A stretch of DNA of 64,000 nt, taken from NCBI GenBank assembly GCA_910589375.1, contig CAJUTK010000001.1:248001-312000 (forward strand), in the 5' to 3' direction. The notes beneath the pieces are model-generated. The model did no database searches. It was given only the letters and a program-made list of their open reading frames with translations, and was not told the DNA's origin. The position numbers and the translations under genes were made by a program. Of the stretch, positions 24,279 to 33,156 are shown one piece after another; position 1 is the first letter of the stretch; each line of letters opens with the position of its first letter. Origin of the DNA: an uncultured Bacilli bacterium. Its GTDB lineage: Bacteria > Bacillota_I > Bacilli_A > RF39 > UBA660.

Positions 24279-24712
24279 AAATTATTTTATTAGAAGATGT
24301 TAGAAAGCAAGGGAAAAAAGGGGATATCCTAGAAGTAAAAGATGGATATGGAAACTTTTTAATTAAAAATAAGCAAGCAACCGTTGCTAATACTGCTGGT
24401 TTAAATCGTTTACAAAGAGAAAATGATGCTAAAAAAGCACAAGAGATGGAAGATATTAAAACGGCTGAAAAATTAAAAGGTCAATTAGAAAAGTTAGAAC
24501 TAACTTTCAAAGTAAAAACGGGAGCTGGTGATAAGGTTTTTGGTAGTGTAAGTCCAAAACAAATTGCTGATGCTTTAAAAGAGAAAAATCTTTCTATTGA
24601 TAAAAAACAAATTAAAATAGCAGATTCATTATCTGCCTTAGGTTATCATGAAGTAGAAATAGAGCTTCATAAGAAAGTAAATGCTATTATCAAAGTACAA
24701 CTAACGAAATGA
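24275..24712 (+). CDS. rplI: 50S ribosomal protein L9
   Basis: A 145-residue bL9, which stabilises the L1-stalk side of the 50S subunit and helps limit frameshifting. The N-terminal RNA-binding domain (Leu-Glu-Asp-Val-Arg-Lys-Gln-Gly-Lys-Lys-Gly and Val-Lys-Asp-Gly-Tyr-Gly-Asn-Phe-Leu) and the long connecting helix are clear. It overlaps the upstream stop by 4 nt (ATGA), showing translational coupling. Confidence 0.96.
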   Translation: MKIILLEDVRKQGKKGDILEVKDGYGNFLIKNKQATVANTAGLNRLQRENDAKKAQEMEDIKTAEKLKGQLEKLELTFKVKTGAGDKVFGSVSPKQIADALKEKNLSIDKKQIKIADSLSALGYHEVEIELHKKVNAIIKVQLTK

Positions 24713-24721
24713 GGGGATTAA

Positions 24722-26062
24722 ATGCCTGAAAAAATAATACCTCATAATATTGAGGCAGAACAATCTGTAATAGGATCTATGTTTTTAACGAAAAAAGCTT
24801 TACAAAAGGGATTAGAACTATTAGTAGCAGAAGATTTCTACTTAGATTCCCATGTAAAGATTTTTACCTGTATAAAGGCTTTGGATGATGAAAAAAGACC
24901 AGTTGATTTAACTACTATTTCAGAAGAGTTAAATAGACGTGGGTGGTTAAAGCAAGTAGGAGATATTGAATATATTGCTGAAACGATTAACAATGTTCCC
25001 ACTACTGCGAATATAGATGAATATATTAAAATTGTCTCTGAGAAATCATTACTTAGAAAGTTGATTGATGAAGCTACTAGTATTGTAAAGGATAGTTATC
25101 AAGTAGGATCAAATATAGGGGATTTCTTATATCAATCACAAAAGAAAATTGCGGATGTTTCTCAAGGACTTAGAGGTTCCGGATTTAAAGATATTCAGAC
25201 AGTTCTTACTAAGGCTCAGTCTGACTTAGAGAAATTAGCAGCTAACAAAGGGGATATTACCGGTATTCCTAGTGGCTTTTATGATTTGGATAAGATTACA
25301 TCTGGATTTCATCCTCATGAATTAATTATTATAGCAGCGCGTCCAGGTCAAGGAAAGACTGCTATTGCTTTAAATATGGTGACAAATATGGCAATCAATT
25401 CTAAAAAGACAGTTGCTATTTTCAACATGGAAATGGGTGCAGAACAGCTAGTTAATAGAATGTTAGCATCTGTTGGTCAAATAGAGAGTGGAAAGCTAAA
25501 AACAGGTGCTTTAGAGCACATGGATTGGAAACGAGTAAATGAAGCAATTAGCCGCTTATCAGATACTAAAATTTTTATTGATGATACATCAGGACAATCT
25601 GTTGCTGAAATTCGTTCAAAATGCCGTCAATTAAAAAGTACTACTGGTTTAGATATTGTCATAATAGACTATTTAACCTTAATTCAAAGTGCTACCAAAG
25701 GTGGCGGAAACGGACAAAATAGACAACAAGAGGTAGCAGAAATCTCTAGAGCATTAAAGACAATGGCAATGGAGTTAGACATTCCAGTTATTGCTTTATC
25801 TCAATTATCCAGAGGTATTGAGCAGAGAACAGATAAAAAGCCAATGCTAAGTGACTTAAGAGAATCAGGAGCAATTGAACAGGATGCCGATATAGTTGCA
25901 TTTCTTCATTGTACAGATGAGGAACGTGAAAAAGAAGATAGTTTAATGGAATTCGTTATTAGAAAACATCGTAATGGACCATTAAAAGATATTCCGTTAA
26001 TATTTAAAAGGGCAACAGGATCATTTGTCAACGTTGCTAATAGTGGAATAACAGAAGAATAG
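24722..26062 (+). CDS. dnaB: Replicative DNA helicase
   Basis: Hexameric 5'-3' helicase of the replication fork (DnaC in Bacillus naming). 446 residues: the N-terminal primase-interacting domain begins Pro-His-Asn-Ile-Glu-Ala-Glu-Gln-Ser-Val; the RecA-like domain has Walker A Ala-Arg-Pro-Gly-Gln-Gly-Lys-Thr near residue 206 and Walker B Ile-Val-Ile-Ile-Asp-Tyr near residue 316. No intein is present. It follows rplI by 9 nt, the conserved rplI-dnaB pairing. Confidence 0.96.
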   Translation: MPEKIIPHNIEAEQSVIGSMFLTKKALQKGLELLVAEDFYLDSHVKIFTCIKALDDEKRPVDLTTISEELNRRGWLKQVGDIEYIAETINNVPTTANIDEYIKIVSEKSLLRKLIDEATSIVKDSYQVGSNIGDFLYQSQKKIADVSQGLRGSGFKDIQTVLTKAQSDLEKLAANKGDITGIPSGFYDLDKITSGFHPHELIIIAARPGQGKTAIALNMVTNMAINSKKTVAIFNMEMGAEQLVNRMLASVGQIESGKLKTGALEHMDWKRVNEAISRLSDTKIFIDDTSGQSVAEIRSKCRQLKSTTGLDIVIIDYLTLIQSATKGGGNGQNRQQEVAEISRALKTMAMELDIPVIALSQLSRGIEQRTDKKPMLSDLRESGAIEQDADIVAFLHCTDEEREKEDSLMEFVIRKHRNGPLKDIPLIFKRATGSFVNVANSGITEE

Positions 26063-26070
26063 GTGATTTC

Positions 26071-28050
26071 GTGAAGAAAAATATAAGTATTATTGCTATT
26101 GTAATTGTAAGCGCATTAATCTTTTTATTACAATTTCAATATAAGAAAACTTATCAACCACATACATATTACCAAGTTTATTTAGATGATAAAATTATAG
26201 GAACGATTAAGTCTAAAGATGACTTAGAGGCACATATTAATAAACAAGGTGTTTTAATAAAAAACCAAATATTAGAATATCAAGAACAATTAGAGATATT
26301 AGAAGGAATAGATTCTATTATTTCTAAAAAATTAAGAAGTAATACTGATAAGACTCTTTATGTAAATATGAAAAAAGATTATGATGACCTTTCTAAGTTA
26401 GTAGATGAAAATGGTACATTCCATAACCAAAATTATGAGAAAGTTGAGTCTCTTCTTTCAAATTTGAAAATAGACAATGCTATTTTATCAGATACTTCTA
26501 TTTCTAATTATAAAAGTGTTTTAGGTCAGATAGAAATTAATTTTTTAGATACTAAAAGTGCAGTTATTAATAGAATAAAAGAGTCAAATCTATCGTTATC
26601 AGAAACAGAGAAATATTATTTAGAAGAATATACTAGCCAAGGTATAGATACTATTTCTTATGTAAAACAGAAATACATGGTAGATTATATTACTCAAAAT
26701 AAGGCATATGAATATACAGATAATGTTTATAGCCCAATAGGAATTAATATAGAAAAGATTAATACCTACTATGCTTCTTTATCTTCTGTTGAGGATGTTT
26801 ATCAAGATATAGTAAAGGAAAAACCATGTACTATTGAAGGATATCAATTTCGTATTAAGAAATCTGAAGAACAACAATTACCTATTCATGCATCTACAGG
26901 AGCTCTTCTGTTAGAGGAAGAGGATTTCCTTTTTAATACAGAAACAGATGATGTAATTATTTATGTAACAGATGAGAAAGTTTTTAAAGATGCTGTTGAA
27001 AAGTTAGAAATGGTATTTGCTGGAACTGAAAATTATGAGAAATATAAAAATTCTACTCAAAATGAAATTGTAGATACTGGTTCTAGAATAGAAGATATTT
27101 ATGTAGAGGAAGATATTACTATTAAGAAAACCAATATTTCTGTTGGTGAAAAAATTTATAATGATGCAGACGAATTATCTAGCTTTTTATTATATGGGGA
27201 TAAAAAATCTGTGAAGACAGTATATGCATCTGCTGGTGATGATATTCTTTCTTTAACTTATCGAAATGGTATTACCATAGAAGAATTCTTTTTGTCTAAT
27301 CCATCTTTTACAAATATTAATAACCTATTCTATGATAAACAACCAGTAGTAATTGCTCAAACAAATCCACAGCTTAGTGTTGTTATTGAACAGTTTACAG
27401 TAGAAGATATGGAAACAGATTATAAGGTAGAAGAAAAATATGATTCAAAATTAAACATGGGTGTAGAATATGTTGATCAAAAAGGGAAAAAAGGACTAGA
27501 GAGAGTTTCCCAGAATGTAAAAAGCGTCAATGGTCAAATTTCTTCTGTAGTTCCTGTTAGTAAGGTTACTTTAAAAAAGGAGCAAAATGAGATTATTTTG
27601 ATAGGTACTAAAAATGTTCCTACTATTGGTAGTCTTGCTTCTTGGTATTGGCCAACAAATTCTGGATATCGTATTTCTTCTTATTATGGATGGCGTAAGT
27701 ATCCATTTGGATCAAGACGTGAACTACATACAGGAATAGATATTGCTGGTACTGGATATGGTTCTCCTGTATATGCTACGAACAATGGAAGAATAATTAC
27801 TATGAGAGAAGATAGATGGAATTATGGTACGCATATTATCATAAATCATGGTAATGGCTTTTATAGTTTATATGGACATATGAGTAGATTTGCTAAAGGA
27901 ATGAAAGTAGGAACTGTTGTTTCGCGTGGTCAAGTAATTGGTTATGTAGGAGATAGTGGTGCAGCAACTGGGCCTCACTTACATTTTGAAATTCGTACTT
28001 GTGAAAGATTTGCTTGTACAACAAATCCACTACCATATTTGAGGAAATAA
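26071..28050 (+). CDS. Membrane-anchored M23 peptidase with G5 domain
   Basis: A 659-residue cell-wall protein. An N-terminal hydrophobic segment (about residues 5-22) anchors or exports it. A long helical region follows, then a LysM-like segment near 390-440, a G5 domain (about 445-515) that binds cell-wall sugars, and a C-terminal LytM/M23 zinc endopeptidase. Zinc ligands are visible: His553 and Asp557 in His-Thr-Gly-Ile-Asp, and His-Leu-His at 636-638. It is likely a peptidoglycan hydrolase, or a localisation partner for one. The GTG start has AGGTGATT before it. It lies between dnaB and the walJ-rlmH pair. Confidence 0.88.
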   Translation: MKKNISIIAIVIVSALIFLLQFQYKKTYQPHTYYQVYLDDKIIGTIKSKDDLEAHINKQGVLIKNQILEYQEQLEILEGIDSIISKKLRSNTDKTLYVNMKKDYDDLSKLVDENGTFHNQNYEKVESLLSNLKIDNAILSDTSISNYKSVLGQIEINFLDTKSAVINRIKESNLSLSETEKYYLEEYTSQGIDTISYVKQKYMVDYITQNKAYEYTDNVYSPIGINIEKINTYYASLSSVEDVYQDIVKEKPCTIEGYQFRIKKSEEQQLPIHASTGALLLEEEDFLFNTETDDVIIYVTDEKVFKDAVEKLEMVFAGTENYEKYKNSTQNEIVDTGSRIEDIYVEEDITIKKTNISVGEKIYNDADELSSFLLYGDKKSVKTVYASAGDDILSLTYRNGITIEEFFLSNPSFTNINNLFYDKQPVVIAQTNPQLSVVIEQFTVEDMETDYKVEEKYDSKLNMGVEYVDQKGKKGLERVSQNVKSVNGQISSVVPVSKVTLKKEQNEIILIGTKNVPTIGSLASWYWPTNSGYRISSYYGWRKYPFGSRRELHTGIDIAGTGYGSPVYATNNGRIITMREDRWNYGTHIIINHGNGFYSLYGHMSRFAKGMKVGTVVSRGQVIGYVGDSGAATGPHLHFEIRTCERFACTTNPLPYLRK

Positions 28051-28051
28051 A

Positions 28052-28813
28052 ATGAAAGTATGTGTACTTGCAAGTGGTAGTAAGGGTAATTGTACCTATG
28101 TAGAGACAGACCACCATCGTATTTTAATAGATATTGGAACAACTTGTTTAAATATAGAAAAAAAGTTAAAAGAAAAGGATATCAATCCTTCTTCTATTGA
28201 TATGGTTTTAATGACACATGCTCATACAGATCATATATCAGGATTGCCAGTTTTCCTAAAAAAATATAATCCATCTGTTTATATTACACCAAAGATAGAA
28301 AAGGAAGCTCATTTAAAACTTTCCAATCCAATTTATATAGATTCAGATTTAGAAATAGATAATATGAAAATTACAGTTTTAAAAACTTCTCATGATGTAG
28401 ATGACTCTAATGGATATATAATTGAGGAAAATGGCACTTCTGTAGTTTATATTACTGATACAGGATACGTAAATGAGAGATATCATACTGTATTATCTAA
28501 TCGCAGTGTCTATGTATTTGAAAGCAATCATGACGTTGAAAAATTGATGAATAATCCTAACTATCCACATCAAACAAAGATTAGAATATTAAGTGATAGA
28601 GGGCATTTATCGAATGAGGATTCTGCTTACTATTTATCTAAATTTATTGGGAAAGATACTAAAATAGTGATTCTTGCCCATCTAAGTGAACAAAATAATA
28701 GTCCAGAATTAGCACTTTCTAGTTTGCAAAAGGAATTGTCATCTCATCAAAAGAAATTCTCTAATATCGTAATAGCGCAACAAAAAGAAGCGACGGAGTT
28801 GTTTGAAGTATGA
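28052..28813 (+). CDS. walJ: MBL-fold metallohydrolase WalJ/YycJ type
   Basis: A 253-residue metallo-beta-lactamase-fold protein. The metal motif Thr-His-Ala-His-Thr-Asp-His is near residue 53, with a second Asp (Ile-Thr-Asp-Thr-Gly) near 136 and Gly-His-Leu-Ser near 183. In Bacillus the homologue sits in the walRK operon and affects coordination of wall synthesis and division; it has 5' exonuclease activity reported in some species. Here walRK is absent from the window, but the walJ-rlmH adjacency near dnaB is conserved. Its stop overlaps the rlmH ATG. Confidence 0.88.
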   Translation: MKVCVLASGSKGNCTYVETDHHRILIDIGTTCLNIEKKLKEKDINPSSIDMVLMTHAHTDHISGLPVFLKKYNPSVYITPKIEKEAHLKLSNPIYIDSDLEIDNMKITVLKTSHDVDDSNGYIIEENGTSVVYITDTGYVNERYHTVLSNRSVYVFESNHDVEKLMNNPNYPHQTKIRILSDRGHLSNEDSAYYLSKFIGKDTKIVILAHLSEQNNSPELALSSLQKELSSHQKKFSNIVIAQQKEATELFEV

Positions 28814-29265
28814 TAAAAATAATATGTGTGGGAAAAATAAAAGAGGAATATTTTAGAAATGCCATTAAAGAATATGAAAAAAGATTATCAAAATATACTA
28901 AATTAGAGATTATAGAATGCAGTGATTACGGTACTTTAGATGTTTCAACTATTTTAGAAAAAGAAAAGGATGAAATTTTAAAATATATTAGTGATAGAGA
29001 TTACCTGATAACTTTAGAGATAGAGGGAAAAGAGATGGATTCTGTTTCATTTTCTAAAAAATTAGAACAGACTTTTTTAACCAATTCTACGATTACTTTT
29101 ATAATAGGTGGTTCTTATGGAATTCACGAAGATATTAAAGGAAGAGCAGATTTTCACTTATCTTTTTCTCAAATGACACTTCCTCATCAATTGTTTCGTG
29201 TTATTTTATTAGAACAAATTTATCGTTCCTTTAAAATTATGAACAATGAATCTTATCATAAATAA
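28810..29265 (+). CDS. rlmH: 23S rRNA (pseudouridine1915-N3)-methyltransferase RlmH
   Basis: A SPOUT-class enzyme that methylates pseudouridine 1915 in helix 69 of 23S rRNA on assembled ribosomes. 151 residues, slightly short of the usual 155-159. Marks are Val-Gly-Lys-Ile-Lys-Glu near the N-terminus, Phe-Ile-Ile-Gly-Gly-Ser-Tyr-Gly near residue 97, and the C-terminal Leu-Pro-His-Gln-Leu-Phe-Arg-Val and Glu-Gln-Ile-Tyr-Arg. The stop falls soon after Tyr-His-Lys, so the terminal segment is complete. Confidence 0.95.
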   Translation: MIKIICVGKIKEEYFRNAIKEYEKRLSKYTKLEIIECSDYGTLDVSTILEKEKDEILKYISDRDYLITLEIEGKEMDSVSFSKKLEQTFLTNSTITFIIGGSYGIHEDIKGRADFHLSFSQMTLPHQLFRVILLEQIYRSFKIMNNESYHK

Positions 29266-29268
29266 AAG

Positions 29269-29296
29269 AAAAGATATGTGAAAACATATCTTTTTT
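29269..29296 (+). terminator. Rho-independent terminator after rlmH
   Basis: An 11-bp stem (29269-29279 with 29284-29294) closed by a GAAA tetraloop and followed by T. Confidence 0.9.
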
Positions 29297-29359
29297 GAAT
29301 AATTTAAAAAAAATTGTATAAATACTTAAAATCTATCTCATGATAGAGTAGGTGATAAA

Positions 29360-29869
29360 ATGAAAAAAGTATTATTAGTAGTAATAATTATGGTAATTTA
29401 TATGATGATTGGTCATATAGCAGTAGAAAGTGAATTGATTCCAGATGATGCTATACGCATTCGAGTAATAGCTAGTAGTGATGATAAAAATGATCAAGAA
29501 GTTAAATTAGAAATCAAAAAAGAGTTAGAAACATATTTTTTTAATTTATTAAAAGATATAAAGGGAGTCAGCAATGCTAGTTCTATGATTAAAAATAGTA
29601 TTCCAGAAGTGGAAGAGATAGTTTCTTCTATTGCTAAAAATAATAATTTTGATGTAAATTATGGGATGAATTATTTTCCAGCTAAGGAATATAAGGGAGT
29701 AACTTATAAAGAAGGTTATTATGAATCATTAGTGGTTACATTAGGAAAGGGAAATGGACAAAATTGGTGGTGCGTTTTATTTCCACCATTATGTTTACTT
29801 GAAAATAATGGAATGGAAGAAGTGGAGTATAGATCATTTGTAGCAGATTTCGTTAAAAAATATTTTTAG
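29360..29869 (+). CDS. spoIIR: Stage II sporulation protein R (SpoIIR)
   Basis: In endospore formers SpoIIR is made in the forespore under sigma-F and secreted into the space between the two membranes, where it triggers the SpoIIGA protease to process pro-sigma-E. This 169-residue protein has the N-terminal hydrophobic export segment, the family block Ala-Ile-Arg-Ile-Arg-Val-Ile-Ala-Ser-Ser-Asp-Asp near residue 31, and the hallmark Asn-Trp-Trp-Cys-Val-Leu-Phe-Pro-Pro-Leu-Cys near residue 135. GGTGAT precedes the ATG. It stands alone between terminator and mntP; no other sporulation gene is in the window apart from general factors. Confidence 0.88.
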   Translation: MKKVLLVVIIMVIYMMIGHIAVESELIPDDAIRIRVIASSDDKNDQEVKLEIKKELETYFFNLLKDIKGVSNASSMIKNSIPEVEEIVSSIAKNNNFDVNYGMNYFPAKEYKGVTYKEGYYESLVVTLGKGNGQNWWCVLFPPLCLLENNGMEEVEYRSFVADFVKKYF

Positions 29870-29912
29870 TATAAAATTATTTTTTAATTAGTAAGATGTT
29901 ATAGGTGATTAC

Positions 29913-30431
29913 ATGGAATTACTTTCCATTATAATAGTAGCAATTTCTTTAAGCATGGATGCTTTTTCTTTAGCGCTTGCTTATGGAACATTGGGTTTAG
30001 GTACTAAAATGTTATTTAAAATTTCTTTATCAGTAGGTCTATTTCATTTCTTTATGCCACTTTTAGGGATGGGCATTAAATATTATTTAGTTCAATATTC
30101 GGGTATGAATTTGCATTTTCTTGCCTCTATTATTTATTTTTATCTAGGTATTATGCTTTTCTTAGAAGCTAAAGAAGAAAAAAAGGTATCTACTCTTTAC
30201 ACAATAAAAGATATTTTTCTTTTTAGTTTAGCAGTAAGCCTAGATAGTCTCTCAGTTGGTATAGCACAGGAAAATCTTACCTTAATAGCACCTATTTGCT
30301 TTGCTATATCAAGCTTTATTTTTACTACTGTCGGGTTAAAATTGGGAAAAAGATTACATTATCTATTTGGAAAAGCCGCTATTATGATGGGAGGATTATT
30401 TTTTATCTTATTGGGCCTATTTCATTTGTAA
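29913..30431 (+). CDS. MntP/YtaF-like membrane protein (putative Mn efflux)
   Basis: A 172-residue protein with six predicted spans arranged as two repeats. Acid-containing motifs Met-Asp-Ala-Phe in the first span and Leu-Asp-Ser-Leu in the fourth match the metal-binding Asp pair of MntP manganese exporters; a Phe-Met-Pro-Leu-Leu-Gly segment also fits. The related YtaF proteins are sporulation-linked, and the spoIIR gene directly upstream makes that reading possible too. The start follows AGGTGATT. No yybP-ykoY-like riboswitch is visible in the 43-nt gap upstream. Confidence 0.7.
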   Translation: MELLSIIIVAISLSMDAFSLALAYGTLGLGTKMLFKISLSVGLFHFFMPLLGMGIKYYLVQYSGMNLHFLASIIYFYLGIMLFLEAKEEKKVSTLYTIKDIFLFSLAVSLDSLSVGIAQENLTLIAPICFAISSFIFTTVGLKLGKRLHYLFGKAAIMMGGLFFILLGLFHL

Positions 30432-30461
30432 ATACTGTCAACTGCTTGACAGTATTTTTTC
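30431..30461 (+). terminator. Rho-independent terminator
   Basis: A perfect 11-bp stem (30431-30441 with 30446-30456), 4-nt loop CTGC and T run at the MntP-like stop. Confidence 0.92.
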
Positions 30462-30513
30462 TATTTTCTTGCATTCATAAATATTTAATACTATACTATA
30501 GATAGGTGATAAT

Positions 30514-31374
30514 ATGTTAGAGAACATGGAAAAGATGTTAAATCGTGCTAAAGAAGAAAAGTATGCAGTAGCGCAATTTAATATTAACAACTTAGAATGG
30601 ACAAGGTTTGTACTAGAAGAGTGCGAAAAGGGAGAAACACCTGTGATTTTAGGCGTTAGTGAAGGCGCTGCAAAGTATATGGGAGGATATAAGACAGTAG
30701 TAGATATGGTAAAGAATTTAATGAATTATCTTTCAATTACCATACCTGTTGCTATTCATTTAGACCATGCTAGCAGTTTTGAGTCTTGTAAAGATGCCAT
30801 TGATTCAGGATTCACTTCTGTCATGATTGATGCTTCTAAAGAGGATTTACAGACCAATATAGAAATCTCTCGTAAAGTAGTTGAATATGCTCATGCAAGA
30901 GGAGTAACCGTTGAAGGAGAAATTGGACATGTTGGTGGTCAAGAAGATGGCGTTGTAGGTGGCATTCTATATGCGGAAGTAGAAGACTGTGTTACCTATT
31001 GCAAAGAAACAAAAATTGACTTTTTAGCGCCTGCTTTAGGAAGTGTACATGGACCATATCATGGAGATCCTGTACTTGCTTTTGATCGTATGGAAGAAAT
31101 TAAAGAAAAGACGAATCTACCTTTAGTATTACATGGTGGAAGCGGAATTTACGATGAACAGATTAGAAAAGCTATTTCTTGTGGAATCTGCAAATTAAAT
31201 ATTAATACAGAATTACAACAAGCATGGACAAAAGGAGTTAGGGAAAAGCTATCTGCTGATAGTGAAGTATATGATCCAAGGAAAGTTATAAAAGCAGGAG
31301 AAAATTATTTAAAAGAAGCTGTAAAACAAAAAATAGAACTATTGGGTTCTAATGGAAAAGCTAAAAAAATCTAA
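30514..31374 (+). CDS. fba: Class II fructose-1,6-bisphosphate aldolase
   Basis: Zinc-dependent aldolase of glycolysis and gluconeogenesis. 286 residues, as expected for the Bacillus FbaA type. Marks are the N-terminal Ala-Gln-Phe-Asn-Ile-Asn-Asn, the His-Leu-Asp-His zinc and catalytic segment near residue 83, Val-Glu-Gly-Glu-Ile-Gly near residue 134, and Leu-His-Gly-Gly-Ser-Gly near residue 207. Close homologues act on tagatose bisphosphate, but the general fba assignment is most likely. murA follows after 48 nt. Confidence 0.93.
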   Translation: MLENMEKMLNRAKEEKYAVAQFNINNLEWTRFVLEECEKGETPVILGVSEGAAKYMGGYKTVVDMVKNLMNYLSITIPVAIHLDHASSFESCKDAIDSGFTSVMIDASKEDLQTNIEISRKVVEYAHARGVTVEGEIGHVGGQEDGVVGGILYAEVEDCVTYCKETKIDFLAPALGSVHGPYHGDPVLAFDRMEEIKEKTNLPLVLHGGSGIYDEQIRKAISCGICKLNINTELQQAWTKGVREKLSADSEVYDPRKVIKAGENYLKEAVKQKIELLGSNGKAKKI

Positions 31375-31422
31375 AAGAACACATCTAGGTATTTATCATA
31401 TAGTATAGTAACGGAGGGAAAT

Positions 31423-32676
31423 ATGAAAAGAATACGAATAGAAGGTGGTCATAAGTTACAAGGAACTATTCGCATTAGCGGTGCTAAAAATAGTGCTGTA
31501 GCTTTAGTACCTGCTTCTCTTTTATCCGATGAAGTAGTAAAAATAGATAATATTCCAAATATTTCTGATATAGATGCTTTAAACGAGATTCTTATGTATT
31601 TGGGGGCTAAAGTAACAAGAACAGGGGAACTTATGACTATTGATTCTTCTAGCATTATCAATAAGGAGATACCTGAAGAAATATCTAAAAAATTGCGTGC
31701 TTCTTATTACTTTATGTCATCATTACTTGGAAAATATAAACATGTAGAAATGTATTTTCCAGGAGGCTGTGCAATAGGTGCTAGACCAATTGACCAAACA
31801 TTGAAAGGTTATCGTGCATTAGGTGCTACAGTAAAAGAAGAGGGAAATCGTTTTACAATAGATGCAGATGAATTGCATGGAGCTGAGGTATATTTGGATA
31901 TGCCAAGTGTAGGTGCTACTGTAAATACTATTTTGGTAGCAGTAAAAGCAAAAGGGGAAACTGTTATTGAAAATGCTGCTAAGGAACCAGAAATTGTCAA
32001 TGTAGCTACATTCTTAAATAATATGGGAGCTAAGATTACTGGTGCAGGAACTAGTACTATTAGAATTACAGGAGTAGATTATTTAGGTAGCTGCTTTACA
32101 GAAGTAATACCTGATCGTATAGAAGCAGGTACTTATATGATAGCAGGGGCCTTAATGGGTGAAAATTTAAGAATTGAAAATATTATTACAGAGCATGTAG
32201 ACTCACTTATTAATAAATTAAAAGAAATGGGCGTTTCCATAAAAGAAGAAAGGGATGCAGTAGAAATTACTGCAGTAGAAAAAATGAAGGGAGTAAGAGT
32301 TAAAACTTTAGGATATCCAGGGTTTCCTACAGATTTACAGCAACCACTTACAACCCTTTTAACACAATGTACAGGTACTTCTACATTAGAAGAAACTATC
32401 TATGAGAATCGTTTCCAGAATGTTCCATATTTAGTTAATATGGGAGCAGATATTAAAATAGATGGTAAAAAGATTCGTATACAAGGACCTAATCCATTAA
32501 TAGGTAGTAATGTAGTAGCGACAGATTTAAGAGCAGGAGCTTGTTTAGTTCTTGCTGGATTAAAAGCAGAAGGAGAAACTACTATTGATAATGTAGAACA
32601 TGTATTAAGGGGATATGAAAATATTATTGAAAAACTTACAAATGTAGGTGCTAAAATAGTATTAGAAGAAATATAA
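31423..32676 (+). CDS. murA: UDP-N-acetylglucosamine 1-carboxyvinyltransferase
   Basis: First committed step of peptidoglycan synthesis: transfers enolpyruvate from PEP to UDP-GlcNAc. 417 residues. The PEP-binding Gly-Ala-Lys-Asn-Ser near residue 20 is present, and the catalytic cysteine is C116 in Gly-Gly-Cys-Ala-Ile-Gly-Ala-Arg-Pro, so the enzyme should be fosfomycin-sensitive (inference). Bacilli often have two copies (murAA and murAB/murZ); pairing with fba is typical of the second copy. A GGAGG site precedes the ATG. Confidence 0.95.
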   Translation: MKRIRIEGGHKLQGTIRISGAKNSAVALVPASLLSDEVVKIDNIPNISDIDALNEILMYLGAKVTRTGELMTIDSSSIINKEIPEEISKKLRASYYFMSSLLGKYKHVEMYFPGGCAIGARPIDQTLKGYRALGATVKEEGNRFTIDADELHGAEVYLDMPSVGATVNTILVAVKAKGETVIENAAKEPEIVNVATFLNNMGAKITGAGTSTIRITGVDYLGSCFTEVIPDRIEAGTYMIAGALMGENLRIENIITEHVDSLINKLKEMGVSIKEERDAVEITAVEKMKGVRVKTLGYPGFPTDLQQPLTTLLTQCTGTSTLEETIYENRFQNVPYLVNMGADIKIDGKKIRIQGPNPLIGSNVVATDLRAGACLVLAGLKAEGETTIDNVEHVLRGYENIIEKLTNVGAKIVLEEI

Positions 32677-32677
32677 T

Positions 32678-32702
32678 AAAGTAGTATTAAACTACTTTTT
32701 TT
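32678..32702 (+). terminator. Rho-independent terminator after murA
   Basis: An 8-bp stem (32678-32685 with 32691-32698), 5-nt loop and T run. Confidence 0.88.
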
Positions 32703-32714
32703 AATGGTGATAAA

Positions 32715-33152
32715 ATGAAAAAACTTTTTTTTCTTCTCTTGATAAGCGTTTTAATCTTTTCTATTTATAAAATTACAAATAGAAAGTCAAATTTATTTTT
32801 TTCTATAGGGAATACTAATGGCGATTTTTATTATAACAAAGAAGATATGCATATTTCTGAAGTCAAAATGAGCATAGAACAAAATGAAGAAATTCATGAA
32901 AAAAAGATTCAACAATTACTTGTTAAATCTTCTAGAATTCAAATAGACTGTAATTCTTTCTTTCGTCTAACTAGTTATGATAGAATATTAACACAGATGA
33001 ATGATTTAGAGGAACTAATTGTTTTGATACGAAAATATTGTAAAGAAAAAATAGAAATTATTCTTTTACAGGAACAAAGTGAATTGGCAGATTATTCTAA
33101 CAAAAAAATATCTATACTCTGTCAAAAATATGATATAATAATAAAGAGGTGA
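32715..33152 (+). CDS. Small exported or membrane-anchored protein, unknown
   Basis: 145 residues with a clear N-terminal signal or anchor (two Lys, then about 16 hydrophobic residues) and no lipobox. The rest is a mixed alpha/beta extracytoplasmic part with an early Gly-Asn-Thr-Asn-Gly-Asp segment. It starts 12 nt after the murA terminator with a TGGTGAT site and ends 4 nt before the BI-1 gene, so the two are probably cotranscribed. Family not recognised. Confidence 0.7.
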   Translation: MKKLFFLLLISVLIFSIYKITNRKSNLFFSIGNTNGDFYYNKEDMHISEVKMSIEQNEEIHEKKIQQLLVKSSRIQIDCNSFFRLTSYDRILTQMNDLEELIVLIRKYCKEKIEIILLQEQSELADYSNKKISILCQKYDIIIKR

Positions 33153-33156
33153 GATT

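Noticed and set aside
29300..29359. A sigma-F/G type promoter ahead of spoIIR
   Set aside because: GTATA and a CATGATA string can be aligned loosely, but a sigma-A-like pair (TTGAAT and TATAAA) is equally possible; neither is convincing enough to report.
30296..30505. Second plus-strand frame overlapping the MntP-like gene
   Set aside because: Starts inside the gene in another frame, crosses the terminator hairpin and has no start signals.
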